Shown here: positions 8,523-15,982 of the stretch, piece by piece
How the letters are laid out: the number at the start of each line of letters is the position of its first letter
Numbering within the stretch: the stretch's first letter is position 1
Source of the DNA: Lachnospiraceae bacterium
Lineage (GTDB): Bacteria > Bacillota > Clostridia > Lachnospirales > Lachnospiraceae
Assembly (NCBI GenBank): GCA_029219245.1
Contig: JAQXTA010000001.1
Location: 1 to 54,843 of the forward strand
Reading direction: 5' to 3'
DNA length: 54,843 nt
Program-made: the position numbers and the translations under genes
The notes under the pieces: generated by a model
Databases searched by the model: none
What the model was told of the DNA's origin: nothing
Seen by the model: only the letters and a program-made list of their open reading frames with translations

Positions 8523-9388
8523 TTTGCATATACTTCTCTGATATGATTGTGATTTAAATTTGCATAAATCTGTGTAGTAGAAATATCCGAATGTCCCAGC
8601 ATTTCCTGTACACTTTTTAGATCCGCTCCATTCTCTACCAGATGTGCCGCAAAAGAATGCCTTAGTGTGTGGGGTGTAATATCGGCTTTAATATCCGCTT
8701 TCTTGGCATAATATTTAATCAGTTTCCAGAATCCCTGTCTGCTCATAGGTTGTCCGGAACAATTTGCAAATAAGACATCAGACTTCTTATCTTCTATCAT
8801 AGATTCTCTTGTTCCATCCAGATAACGAGAAAGCGCATTTTTGGCTGCACTGCCAAACGGAATCACTCTTTCCTTGTGGGCATCCTTGCAAACAAGAAAA
8901 CTCATCGGTAGATTTACATCCGAAACCTTCAAGGAAATCAGTTCCGTAACACGAATGCCGGTAGCATATAGAAGCTCAAGCATTGCCTTATCACGAATCT
9001 CTTTTGGAGAATCTCCTTTCGGCTGCTCCAACAGCCTGACTACCTCTTCCGGTGACATGATTTCCGGAAGTTTTTTTTCAATCTTAGGTGCTTTCAATTT
9101 TTCCGACACGTCTTCCGTAACCATGCCTTCCTGCATCATAAAATGGTAAAAGGCTTTAATAGAAGCTACATTCCTGGATACCGTTGCAATCGCGAAATGA
9201 TTCTCCTCCAAATATTTTATATACTCACATAATTTAGGCGCAGTAATATCCTTTACATCCTTTATACCTTCTGAAGCCATAAAATGACAGAATTTCTCTA
9301 AATCACGTTTATAAGACATCTCTGTATTGTTTGAAGTCTTTTTCACATTATGTAAATAAGATATAAATGCTGTAATTTCTTTTTCCAT
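8504..9388 (-). CDS. xerD: Tyrosine recombinase XerD
   Basis: Site-specific recombinase that with XerC resolves chromosome dimers at dif. The 294-residue length, N-terminal SAM-like core-binding domain (about 1-85) and C-terminal catalytic domain match XerD. Catalytic residues appear in TGIRVTE (Arg), HTLRHSF (His-x-x-Arg), LGHSDIS (His) and TTQIYANL (Tyr nucleophile). The start at 9388 was chosen because XerD proteins begin with this MEKEI-type sequence; the Shine-Dalgarno is weak. It lies downstream of spoIIM as in the Bacillus nudF-spoIIM-fur-xerD block, but has its own promoter. XerC or an integrative recombinase is less likely, given the context. Confidence 0.88.
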   Translation of the reverse strand: MEKEITAFISYLHNVKKTSNNTEMSYKRDLEKFCHFMASEGIKDVKDITAPKLCEYIKYLEENHFAIATVSRNVASIKAFYHFMMQEGMVTEDVSEKLKAPKIEKKLPEIMSPEEVVRLLEQPKGDSPKEIRDKAMLELLYATGIRVTELISLKVSDVNLPMSFLVCKDAHKERVIPFGSAAKNALSRYLDGTRESMIEDKKSDVLFANCSGQPMSRQGFWKLIKYYAKKADIKADITPHTLRHSFAAHLVENGADLKSVQEMLGHSDISTTQIYANLNHNHIREVYAKAHPRG

Positions 9389-9512
9389 GAATCCGGAGGC
9401 CCTTCCCCATAAGTTATTATGTAAATTAAAACAACGTCTAGGTAACATTATAAGCAGATTTTTTCAGAAAAGCAAATGGATTTTTTACTGATTTTTCGGG
9501 CATTTTGCGCAC

Positions 9513-9541
9513 TTTATACAGAAAGCACAACATATCGTCAA
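9513..9541 (-). promoter_or_regulatory. Promoter of xerD
   Basis: TTGACG (-35, complement of 9536-9541) and TATAAA (-10, complement of 9513-9518) with a 17-base spacer, in the 190-base gap between the spoIIM stop and the xerD start. Confidence 0.65.
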
Positions 9542-9579
9542 AGCAGTATTTTATGTCTACTATATGTTGGAAAAAATTT

Positions 9580-10185
9580 TCAAAAAATTTTTAGAATAAA
9601 ATGCAGCATTTGGGGATTTACATAACTTTCAAGCACACAGCCTGCCATAAAAAGAAATATTATCCCTGCAAAACGAATGATACTTTTTCCTATTTGCTGT
9701 TTTCGGTTCAAATAGAAGCCTTCCATATTTCCGTTTTTTCCATATAAGTTTTTATTACATTCCAGTCCCCAGCTAAAAAGCAATAAATATCCGGGGATAA
9801 AAAGCAACATCTGAGGAAAAATGCTTGCTGCCATAAAAAAAAGACCTCTGATACCGTAACGGAAGACTGCTACGGAGAGAATGCAGCCTGCGCTGATTCC
9901 CAAATAGCATACATATCCGTACAGAATCGGAAGTCCTATTATGGTAGAAGCAAGTATCCCAATAATCAATACTGTGGAAATTCTATGTTTCACAATATAG
10001 CCAAACAGATAACTACCGTTAAAATTACTTTCCCGCAGTTGCTCCAACATGGTCAGATTTAAAATTCCATCCTCTTTCATCCAGAATTCATATCTGATAT
10101 TGACAAACATTATTCCCAGAAATAATCCCATCATAAACAAATACAGCAGATAGTACCCACTTCTATTTCCCTGTTTTGTCATCAT
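9580..10185 (-). CDS. spoIIM: Stage II sporulation protein M-like membrane protein
   Basis: Predicted integral membrane protein of the SpoIIM/DUF95 family. In Bacillus SpoIIM works with SpoIID and SpoIIP to remodel peptidoglycan during engulfment of the forespore. About 201 residues, with hydrophobic segments near the N-terminus, in the middle and at the C-terminus; the family-like phrase FPQMLLFIPGYLLL is present. The ATG ending at 10185 is favoured because GGGAGG lies 9 bases upstream; a TTG three codons earlier would be too close to it. It sits just after nudF and before xerD, as in Bacillus, which supports the identity. Confidence 0.82.
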   Translation of the reverse strand: MMTKQGNRSGYYLLYLFMMGLFLGIMFVNIRYEFWMKEDGILNLTMLEQLRESNFNGSYLFGYIVKHRISTVLIIGILASTIIGLPILYGYVCYLGISAGCILSVAVFRYGIRGLFFMAASIFPQMLLFIPGYLLLFSWGLECNKNLYGKNGNMEGFYLNRKQQIGKSIIRFAGIIFLFMAGCVLESYVNPQMLHFILKIF

Positions 10186-10241
10186 GTACTCCAACCTCCC
10201 GACTATCTAAATATATGTCGGGTTCCGGTTTGTTATACACA

Positions 10242-10778
10242 CTATCGGCAATATTTATTCTTATATGCCATCAAGGCAGAAACAGTCTTTCCATCTTGGA
10301 TTTTGCAATCATAAACCATCTGTGCCAGTTCTTCGATATCATAAGCTTCAACATTGATGAATTCATCCTCATCCAAATGTTGCTTTGACGGTTGCAAATC
10401 CGTTGCAACATAAACATCTATCTTTTCATTACAAAAAGCAACCGTAGTCCGTAAAGTAAGCAAAAGTTCCAGTTTTCCTGCTTTATAACCGGTTTCTTCT
10501 TCCAATTCCCTTGCCGCTGCAACATCCGTCGGTTCATCCACATTTTCCAGTCCACCAGCCGGTATTTCCAGAGTTTCCCGGTCAAGTGCATTGCGGTACT
10601 GTCTTACCATCAATAGTTTTCCGTCGTTATTAACAGCCACTACCGCTGCTGCACCTTTATGACCGATAAAATCCCATGTAACGATATTGCCGTTTGGTAC
10701 CTTAATAGTATCCTGGTAATAGTCAATAATGGCACCCTTGTGTACCAGTGTCCGCTTTAAGCGTTCAAATTTTTCCAT
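10242..10778 (-). CDS. nudF: ADP-ribose pyrophosphatase (Nudix hydrolase)
   Basis: Cleaves ADP-ribose to AMP and ribose 5-phosphate, a housekeeping detoxification step. The complete Nudix box lies around residues 77-100, with the Gx5Ex7REUxEExGU pattern met exactly (ending RELEEETGY). The second ATG (10778) is preferred: GGAG, which is part of the first possible ATG-GAG codons, lies six bases before it. 178 residues is normal for NudF. It is the middle gene of an aminotransferase-nudF-spoIIM operon. Confidence 0.92.
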   Translation of the reverse strand: MEKFERLKRTLVHKGAIIDYYQDTIKVPNGNIVTWDFIGHKGAAAVVAVNNDGKLLMVRQYRNALDRETLEIPAGGLENVDEPTDVAAARELEEETGYKAGKLELLLTLRTTVAFCNEKIDVYVATDLQPSKQHLDEDEFINVEAYDIEELAQMVYDCKIQDGKTVSALMAYKNKYCR

Positions 10779-10799
10779 AAAAATCTCCATTCCGTAGTG

Positions 10800-12092
10800 T
10801 TACACAAGCGGTTCACCTAATAACTTATTAACACTCACTAATTTTACACAAAGAACAAATAAATCCGTTGCCGCTGCCATTTCTTCCGGTGTCGGGAAAG
10901 ACGGCGCAATACGGATATTGCTGTCTTTCGGATCTTTGCCATAGGGGAAAGTTGCTCCCGCACCTGTCAAAACAACACCTGCCTCCTTACATTTTGCAAC
11001 GATTGCCTTAGCACAGCCTTCCATTGCATCGAAAGAAATAAAATAACCGCCTAACGGTCTGGTCCATTCACCAATTTCCAGACCTGTTAATTCCTTATCC
11101 AGCACTTCCAAAACCGCTTCAAATTTCGGCCGCATAATGTCTGCGTGTTTCTTCATATGAGCCAGCATACCATCCAGATTCTTAAAGTATTTCACATGAC
11201 GAAGCTGATTTATTTTATCATAGCTTATAGTCTGTATTGTCATGGACTGTTTTACAAATTCCAAGTTGGCTTTAGAAGCTGCCATTGCTGCAACACCGGC
11301 TCCTGCAAAACTTACTTTGGAAGTAGAACAGAATTCAAATACCATATCCGGATTTCCTGCTTTTTCGCATTCACTGAGAATTTCCAGAATTTCATCCTGT
11401 TTATCATCATACAAATGATGAATAACATAAGCATTATCCCAGTAAATTCTAAAATCTCCGGCTGCCGGCTTTAAATTGGCAAATCTTCTTACCGTTTCAT
11501 CCGAATAAGAAATACCCTGTGGATTAGAATACTTCGGAACACACCAGATACCTTTAACTGCCGCATCTTCTTTCACATATTTCTCAACCAGATCCATATC
11601 CGGTCCGGTTTTCGTCATAGGAATCGTAATCATCTCAATCCCAAAATGTTCTGTAATTTTGAAATGTCTGTCATATCCCGGTGCAGGACATAAAAATTTC
11701 ACCTTGTCAAGCTTACACCAGGGTGTACTGCCCATAACACCATGTGTCATAGAACGGGATATCGCATCATACATGATGCTCAGACTGGCATTTCCAAAAA
11801 CGAGCACATTCTCTGCAGGAACACCTATCATTTCTCCCATCAACTGCTTTGCTTCCGGAATTCCATCCATAACACCATAGTTTCTACAATCTATTCCAGC
11901 CTCTGTTTTCAGAATTGAGTCAGAATTAAGCACATCCATAATGTCCATTGCCATATCAAGCTGCGCCGGAGTCGGCTTTCCTCTGGACATATCAAGCTTG
12001 AGTCCCTTTCCTTTTGCGTCTGCAAAAGCCTTCTCAAGCTCTGTTTTTAAAGATACAAGTTCTTCTTTACTCATTTCTTTATAGGGTTTCAT
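10800..12092 (-). CDS. Class I aminotransferase, aspartate aminotransferase subgroup Ic
   Basis: Pyridoxal-phosphate enzyme of fold type I that most likely transfers the amino group of aspartate to 2-oxoglutarate. The 430 residues resemble the divergent Asp_aminotransf family (PF12897): N-terminal KLDMSRGKP, the cofactor-lysine motif STSKVSFAGAG near residue 250 and the C-terminal NIRIAPSFP with the substrate-binding arginine. The start at 12092 has AGGAGAGGA just before it. It is first in the operon with nudF and spoIIM, 21 bases ahead of nudF. Substrate range is inferred from the family only. Confidence 0.85.
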   Translation of the reverse strand: MKPYKEMSKEELVSLKTELEKAFADAKGKGLKLDMSRGKPTPAQLDMAMDIMDVLNSDSILKTEAGIDCRNYGVMDGIPEAKQLMGEMIGVPAENVLVFGNASLSIMYDAISRSMTHGVMGSTPWCKLDKVKFLCPAPGYDRHFKITEHFGIEMITIPMTKTGPDMDLVEKYVKEDAAVKGIWCVPKYSNPQGISYSDETVRRFANLKPAAGDFRIYWDNAYVIHHLYDDKQDEILEILSECEKAGNPDMVFEFCSTSKVSFAGAGVAAMAASKANLEFVKQSMTIQTISYDKINQLRHVKYFKNLDGMLAHMKKHADIMRPKFEAVLEVLDKELTGLEIGEWTRPLGGYFISFDAMEGCAKAIVAKCKEAGVVLTGAGATFPYGKDPKDSNIRIAPSFPTPEEMAAATDLFVLCVKLVSVNKLLGEPLV

Positions 12093-12162
12093 AATCCTCT
12101 CCTCCACCTTGCGAATGTACTTTCGCGATTCTCATGTAACATATCTTTTGAACGATTGAATA

Positions 12163-12190
12163 ATTGTATACAATCATACACTTAGTGTAT
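12163..12190 (-). promoter_or_regulatory. Two adjacent palindromes at the aminotransferase transcription start
   Basis: ATTGTATACAAT (12163-12174) is a perfect 12-bp palindrome. ATACAC-TTA-GTGTAT (12176-12190) is a second one that touches the -10 box. Together they look like operator half-sites at the promoter of the aminotransferase-nudF-spoIIM operon. No regulator gene is nearby. Confidence 0.4.
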
Positions 12191-12217
12191 TCTACTACAT
12201 TATGACATGGAAAACAA
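12189..12217 (-). promoter_or_regulatory. Promoter of the aminotransferase-nudF-spoIIM operon
   Basis: TTGTTT (-35, complement of 12212-12217) and TAGAAT (-10, complement of 12189-12194) with a 17-base spacer, about 100 bases before the aminotransferase start. Confidence 0.5.
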
Positions 12218-12230
12218 GAGTAAAATGAAA

Positions 12231-12262
12231 AAAACCCCAAATCACATTGTATTTGGGGTTTT
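12231..12262 (-). terminator. Terminator of rny
   Basis: A 12-bp perfect stem (AAAACCCCAAAT at 12231-12242, ATTTGGGGTTTT at 12251-12262) lies 20 bases after the rny stop and is followed by a U run on the minus strand. It could also work on the plus strand. Confidence 0.85.
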
Positions 12263-12281
12263 TACTCAAAATTTTAATATA

Positions 12282-13829
12282 CTATTTTGCGTAGTCAATG
12301 ACGCGGCTCTCGCGGATTACATTAACCTTAATCTGTCCCGGATACTCTAATTCAGCTTCTATCTGTTTCGAGATATCTCTGGCAAGTAATACCATGTCCG
12401 CATCAGTAATTTGTTCTGGAACTACCATAACACGAATCTCTCTACCTGCTTGAATAGCAAAAGATTTATCAACACCTTTGAAATTGTTTGTAATGTCTTC
12501 TAATTGTTTCAGTCTGCTTGTATATGTTTCTAATGTTTCTCTTCTTGCACCCGGTCTTGCTGCAGAAATGGTATCTGCCGCCTGTACCAGACATGCAATT
12601 AAGCTCTGAGGCTCAACATCGCCATGATGTGATTCTACTGCATTGATAACAACATGTGATTCTTTATACTTCTTACAAAGCTCCACACCTAATTGAATAT
12701 GGGAACCTTCCATTTCATGATCAACAGCCTTACCAATATCATGTAGTAAGCCTGCACGTTTCGCCATTCTTACGTCTAAGCCCATCTCAGCTGCTAACAA
12801 ACCGGATAACTGAGCTACTTCAATAGAATGTTTCAACGCATTCTGACCATAACTGGTTCTAAATTTCATCTTACCAAGTAATCTGACAAGTTCCGGATGA
12901 AGTCCATGCACACCAACTTCCAGTGTAGCCGCTTCACCTTCTTCTTTAATCATGACTTCAACTTCTTTTTGCGCCTTTTCAACCATTTCTTCGATTCTAG
13001 CCGGATGAATACGTCCGTCTACAATCAATTTTTCAAGCGCAATTCTTGCTACCTCACGACGAATCGGATCAAAGCCGGATAAGATAACGGCTTCCGGTGT
13101 ATCATCAATAATCAGGTCAACACCAGTCATTGTTTCAAGAGTCCTGATATTACGACCCTCTCTACCAATGATTCTACCTTTCATTTCATCATTTGGAAGC
13201 TGAACAACAGATATTGTTGTTTCAGAAACATGGTCTGCAGCACATTTCTGAATCGCTGTGACCACATACTCCTTCGCCTTCTTATCTGCCTCTTCCTTTG
13301 CCCTGCTCTCCATTTCTTTAATCATGACAGCAGTTTCATGTTTTACTTCATCTTCAACAATTTTCAACAAATAATCTTTTGCTTGTTCGGAGGTTAAACC
13401 AGAGATTCGTTCCAGTTCCTGTACTCTTTGCTCATTTAGTTTTGCAATTTCTTCACGCTGTTTGGTAAGAGATTCCTCTCTTGCTGCCAAACTTGCTTCC
13501 TTCTTTTCAATAGCATCTGCTTTTTTATCGATGTTCTCTTCCTTCTGCTGAACTCTTCGCTCATATCTCTGAGCTTCCGCACGACGTTCCTTGATTTCCT
13601 TGTCCAATTCATTCTTAGAACGAATGGTTTCTTCTTTTGCTTCAAGCAACGCTTCGCGTTTCTTCGTTTCAGCGGTTTTGAGAGCTTCATCAATAATTTC
13701 TCTGGCTTTTTCATCTGCATTACCCAGCTTAGCTTCCACTACCTTTTTACGATAATTGGTTGCTAACAGCGCTGTAACGGGAATAGAAATAACCAGTGTG
13801 ATGACTACTGCTATCACAACACTCGGCAT
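12282..13829 (-). CDS. rny: Ribonuclease Y
   Basis: Membrane-anchored endoribonuclease that starts mRNA decay in Firmicutes. The 515 residues show the full architecture: an N-terminal membrane anchor (about 3-24), a long charged coiled coil (about 30-200), a KH domain ([12 protein letters not shown] near residue 218) and an HD domain with the metal-binding pair in [12 protein letters not shown] around residue 365. The Shine-Dalgarno AAGGAGG lies 11 bases before the ATG and can pair within a small hairpin. It follows recA and recX in the order known from related bacteria. Confidence 0.96.
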   Translation of the reverse strand: MPSVVIAVVITLVISIPVTALLATNYRKKVVEAKLGNADEKAREIIDEALKTAETKKREALLEAKEETIRSKNELDKEIKERRAEAQRYERRVQQKEENIDKKADAIEKKEASLAAREESLTKQREEIAKLNEQRVQELERISGLTSEQAKDYLLKIVEDEVKHETAVMIKEMESRAKEEADKKAKEYVVTAIQKCAADHVSETTISVVQLPNDEMKGRIIGREGRNIRTLETMTGVDLIIDDTPEAVILSGFDPIRREVARIALEKLIVDGRIHPARIEEMVEKAQKEVEVMIKEEGEAATLEVGVHGLHPELVRLLGKMKFRTSYGQNALKHSIEVAQLSGLLAAEMGLDVRMAKRAGLLHDIGKAVDHEMEGSHIQLGVELCKKYKESHVVINAVESHHGDVEPQSLIACLVQAADTISAARPGARRETLETYTSRLKQLEDITNNFKGVDKSFAIQAGREIRVMVVPEQITDADMVLLARDISKQIEAELEYPGQIKVNVIRESRVIDYAK

Positions 13830-13833
13830 CTAC

Positions 13834-13847
13834 AGGAGCACCTCCTT
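13834..13847 (-). promoter_or_regulatory. Hairpin overlapping the rny ribosome-binding site
   Basis: On the minus strand AGGAG and CTCCT are separated by three bases (complement of 13834-13846), so the Shine-Dalgarno AAGGAGG (complement of 13841-13847) can fold onto the bases just before the start. The stem is short and its effect uncertain. Confidence 0.35.
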
Positions 13848-13937
13848 ATTAAATTTTCATTGTACATATCTATTCTAGAATGCAATTACAGAACATTCTA
13901 ATTAGCAAATTACAACAAACTAATTCTAACTCTAAAA

Positions 13938-14573
13938 TCAAGTTATGTCAAGCGAAAGCACTCTGCTGATGATATTTGATTGAAAACCTTTCCGGTAAAG
14001 AAAGCCGTACATTTTCTGCTTTTCTGCATAGGTAGCCGTTTCTGCGATATAATTTTTCTTTTGGAGCAGCTTTTTTGCCATAGCAATTTCATCTATTTCC
14101 ATTCCCTTCTCTTTTAATTTATCAAAGGATTGGATAATTAGCTCCTTGCTTATACCCTTTTTTAGCAAATCATTCTCAATACGGGTTCTGCTGCGCTTCT
14201 CCATATGATATTCTATATAACTTGTTGCATATCGTTTATCATCAATATAGCCATAAGAAGCTACATACATAATTGCTTCTTTAATAATTTCCTCCGGATA
14301 GCCTCCCTGACGCAATTTGTCTTCTAACTGTTTCTGCGTATAGTCTTTCGATTTCAACAGATTCATACAACGTAATTTTGCGCGTTTGGGAAGAATTTCC
14401 CGAAACAAACAGACATATGCCTCCTGTACTAATTCATCGCCTTGTTTTAAATGAAAATGTTGTAATTCTCCTCGATATACAATAAATGAGGTGCCATTAT
14501 CAAGCACTACCTTATACCTTGACTTTGTGATGCCTGTTATCTCAACAATTACCATTTTCCGGTTATCTCTCAC
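13938..14573 (-). CDS. recX: Recombination regulator RecX
   Basis: Binds RecA and modulates its filament, usually as an inhibitor. About 205-211 residues with three RecX helical repeats: around YTQKQLEDKLRQGGYPEEII, GYIDDKRYATSYIEYHM and the C-terminal YRKGF. It starts only five bases after the recA stop, so the two genes are cotranscribed and probably translationally coupled. The start is ambiguous: a GTG at 14573 or an ATG at 14555, neither with a strong ribosome site; family alignment slightly favours the ATG. Confidence 0.88.
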   Translation of the reverse strand: MRDNRKMVIVEITGITKSRYKVVLDNGTSFIVYRGELQHFHLKQGDELVQEAYVCLFREILPKRAKLRCMNLLKSKDYTQKQLEDKLRQGGYPEEIIKEAIMYVASYGYIDDKRYATSYIEYHMEKRSRTRIENDLLKKGISKELIIQSFDKLKEKGMEIDEIAMAKKLLQKKNYIAETATYAEKQKMYGFLYRKGFQSNIISRVLSLDIT

Positions 14574-14578
14574 TTTTC

Positions 14579-15646
14579 TTATTCTTCAGCAGACTTTTTC
14601 GTGATTTCCTTTGAAGCCTGGGCTTTCTTATCCGGTTCCTGCTGTTCCGGAACCTCCAGGTTAAAAAGCTCACGTACCTTTCGTTCTACTTCTTCACACA
14701 CCAATGGATTATCTTTTAAATATTGCTTTGCATTTTCTCTACCCTGACCAATTTTATTTCCTTCATAAGCGTACCACGCACCACTCTTATTGATAATACC
14801 ATTTTCTGCTGCCAAATCCAGAATATCGCCTACACTGGAAATACCCTCACCAAACATAATGTCAAATTCCGCTTCTTTGAACGGAGGTGCAATTTTATTC
14901 TTTACAACTTTGACTCTGGTTCTGTTACCGATTACTTCTCCACCCTGCTTCAAAGACTCAATCCTTCTTACATCCAGTCTGACAGAAGAATAAAACTTCA
15001 GTGCACGTCCACCGGTTGTTGTTTCCGGATTACCAAACATAATGCCAACCTTCTCACGCAACTGATTAATAAAGATAACCGTACAGTTGGATTTACTGAT
15101 AACAGCGGTCAGCTTACGAAGCGCCTGCGACATCAGTCGTGCCTGTAAACCAACATGAGAATCACCCATATCGCCATCTATTTCCGCCTTGGGAACAAGT
15201 GCGGCAACAGAATCGACTACTACAATATCAATCGCACCGGAACGTACCATAGTTTCTGTAATTTCTAATGCCTGTTCTCCGTTATCAGGCTGTGAAATAT
15301 ACAGATTATCTACATCAACCCCAATGTTTTTAGCATATACCGGATCCAATGCATGTTCCGCATCAATAAATCCGGCAATACCGCCTCTTTTCTGAACTTC
15401 CGCAATCATATGTAAAGTAACTGTAGTCTTACCACTGGACTCCGGTCCATATATCTCTACAATTCTACCTTTCGGTATTCCACCCAGTCCCAATGCAATA
15501 TCGAGACTTAAAGAACCTGTCGGAATCGTTTCAACATTCATCTGTGCCGCGGGATCTCCCAGCTTCATAACAGCACCTTTTCCAAATTGTCTTTCTATCT
15601 GCCCCAAAGCTGCATCCAATGCTTTTAATTTTTCTTCTTTTTCCAT
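14579..15646 (-). CDS. recA: Recombinase RecA
   Basis: ATP-dependent strand-exchange protein of homologous recombination and co-protease for LexA in the SOS response. The 355 residues contain the Walker A motif GPESSGKTT (residues 67-75), the Walker B segment [10 protein letters not shown] and the DNA-binding loops. The C-terminal tail is acidic and lysine-rich, as is common. AAAGGAG precedes the ATG. Its promoter carries two LexA-type boxes, so it should be DNA-damage inducible. recX and rny follow. Confidence 0.98.
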   Translation of the reverse strand: MEKEEKLKALDAALGQIERQFGKGAVMKLGDPAAQMNVETIPTGSLSLDIALGLGGIPKGRIVEIYGPESSGKTTVTLHMIAEVQKRGGIAGFIDAEHALDPVYAKNIGVDVDNLYISQPDNGEQALEITETMVRSGAIDIVVVDSVAALVPKAEIDGDMGDSHVGLQARLMSQALRKLTAVISKSNCTVIFINQLREKVGIMFGNPETTTGGRALKFYSSVRLDVRRIESLKQGGEVIGNRTRVKVVKNKIAPPFKEAEFDIMFGEGISSVGDILDLAAENGIINKSGAWYAYEGNKIGQGRENAKQYLKDNPLVCEEVERKVRELFNLEVPEQQEPDKKAQASKEITKKSAEE

Positions 15647-15666
15647 GATTTAATCTCCTTTGCATT

Positions 15667-15680
15667 AGAACATTCGTTCT
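15667..15680 (-). promoter_or_regulatory. LexA (SOS) box downstream of the recA -10
   Basis: AGAACATTCGTTCT contains GAAC-N4-GTTC, the core dyad of the Firmicutes SOS box (CGAACNNNNGTTCG), with non-consensus flanks. It lies just downstream of the -10 element of the recA promoter. Confidence 0.75.
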
Positions 15681-15686
15681 TTTATT

Positions 15687-15715
15687 AGAATAAAACAAAT
15701 GTTCGATTTTGTCAA
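15687..15715 (-). promoter_or_regulatory. recA promoter
   Basis: A perfect TTGACA (-35, complement of 15710-15715) and TATTCT (-10, complement of 15687-15692) with a 17-base spacer. The upstream SOS box lies almost entirely inside the spacer. Confidence 0.8.
15692..15705 (-). promoter_or_regulatory. LexA (SOS) box inside the recA promoter
   Basis: On the minus strand CGAACATTTGTTTT matches the Bacillus-type SOS box perfectly in the left half and at three of five positions in the right half. It lies between the -35 and -10 boxes of recA. Confidence 0.65.
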
Positions 15716-15930
15716 TGTTTTCTTTAATTTTCTGTTACTATCGTTATTTTAGCATGTTATATGTCCAATAAACACCCCTTTATCTTTTGCCATCATATTC
15801 TTCTAACGTTTTTTAATGCTTTGAAATGTTGGTGAGACACCGGATATGCAAAGCAGAACAAAAAAGAATACCCATCGGATGTTCCTAATGTATCATAATT
15901 TTCTTTTCATAGCAAGTAAAAATCTTCATG
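15716..15930. other. Intergenic stretch between recA and the zinc-ribbon gene, nothing recognised
   Basis: The gene-free stretch 15647-15982 (336 bases) holds the recA promoter and SOS boxes at one end and a terminator at the other. The 215 bases between are AT-rich, with no open frame, strong hairpin or known RNA motif that I can see. Confidence 0.6.
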
Positions 15931-15962
15931 AAAAAAGCATCTCTCCTTTTCCGGAAAGATGC
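15931..15962 (-). terminator. Terminator of the yicC-to-zinc-ribbon gene block
   Basis: GCATCTTTCC and GGAGAGATGC (complement of 15953-15962 and 15937-15946) form a 10-bp stem with one G-U pair, followed on the minus strand by six T. It lies 20 bases after the stop of the zinc-ribbon gene and isolates recA from upstream transcription. Confidence 0.8.
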
Positions 15963-15982
15963 CCTTACTTTTCCCTTACCGC

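Noticed and set aside
13872..13898. Inverted repeat TAGAATG/CATTCTA between recX and rny
   Set aside because: Short arms with an 11-base loop in AT-rich DNA and no supporting promoter geometry; too weak to call.
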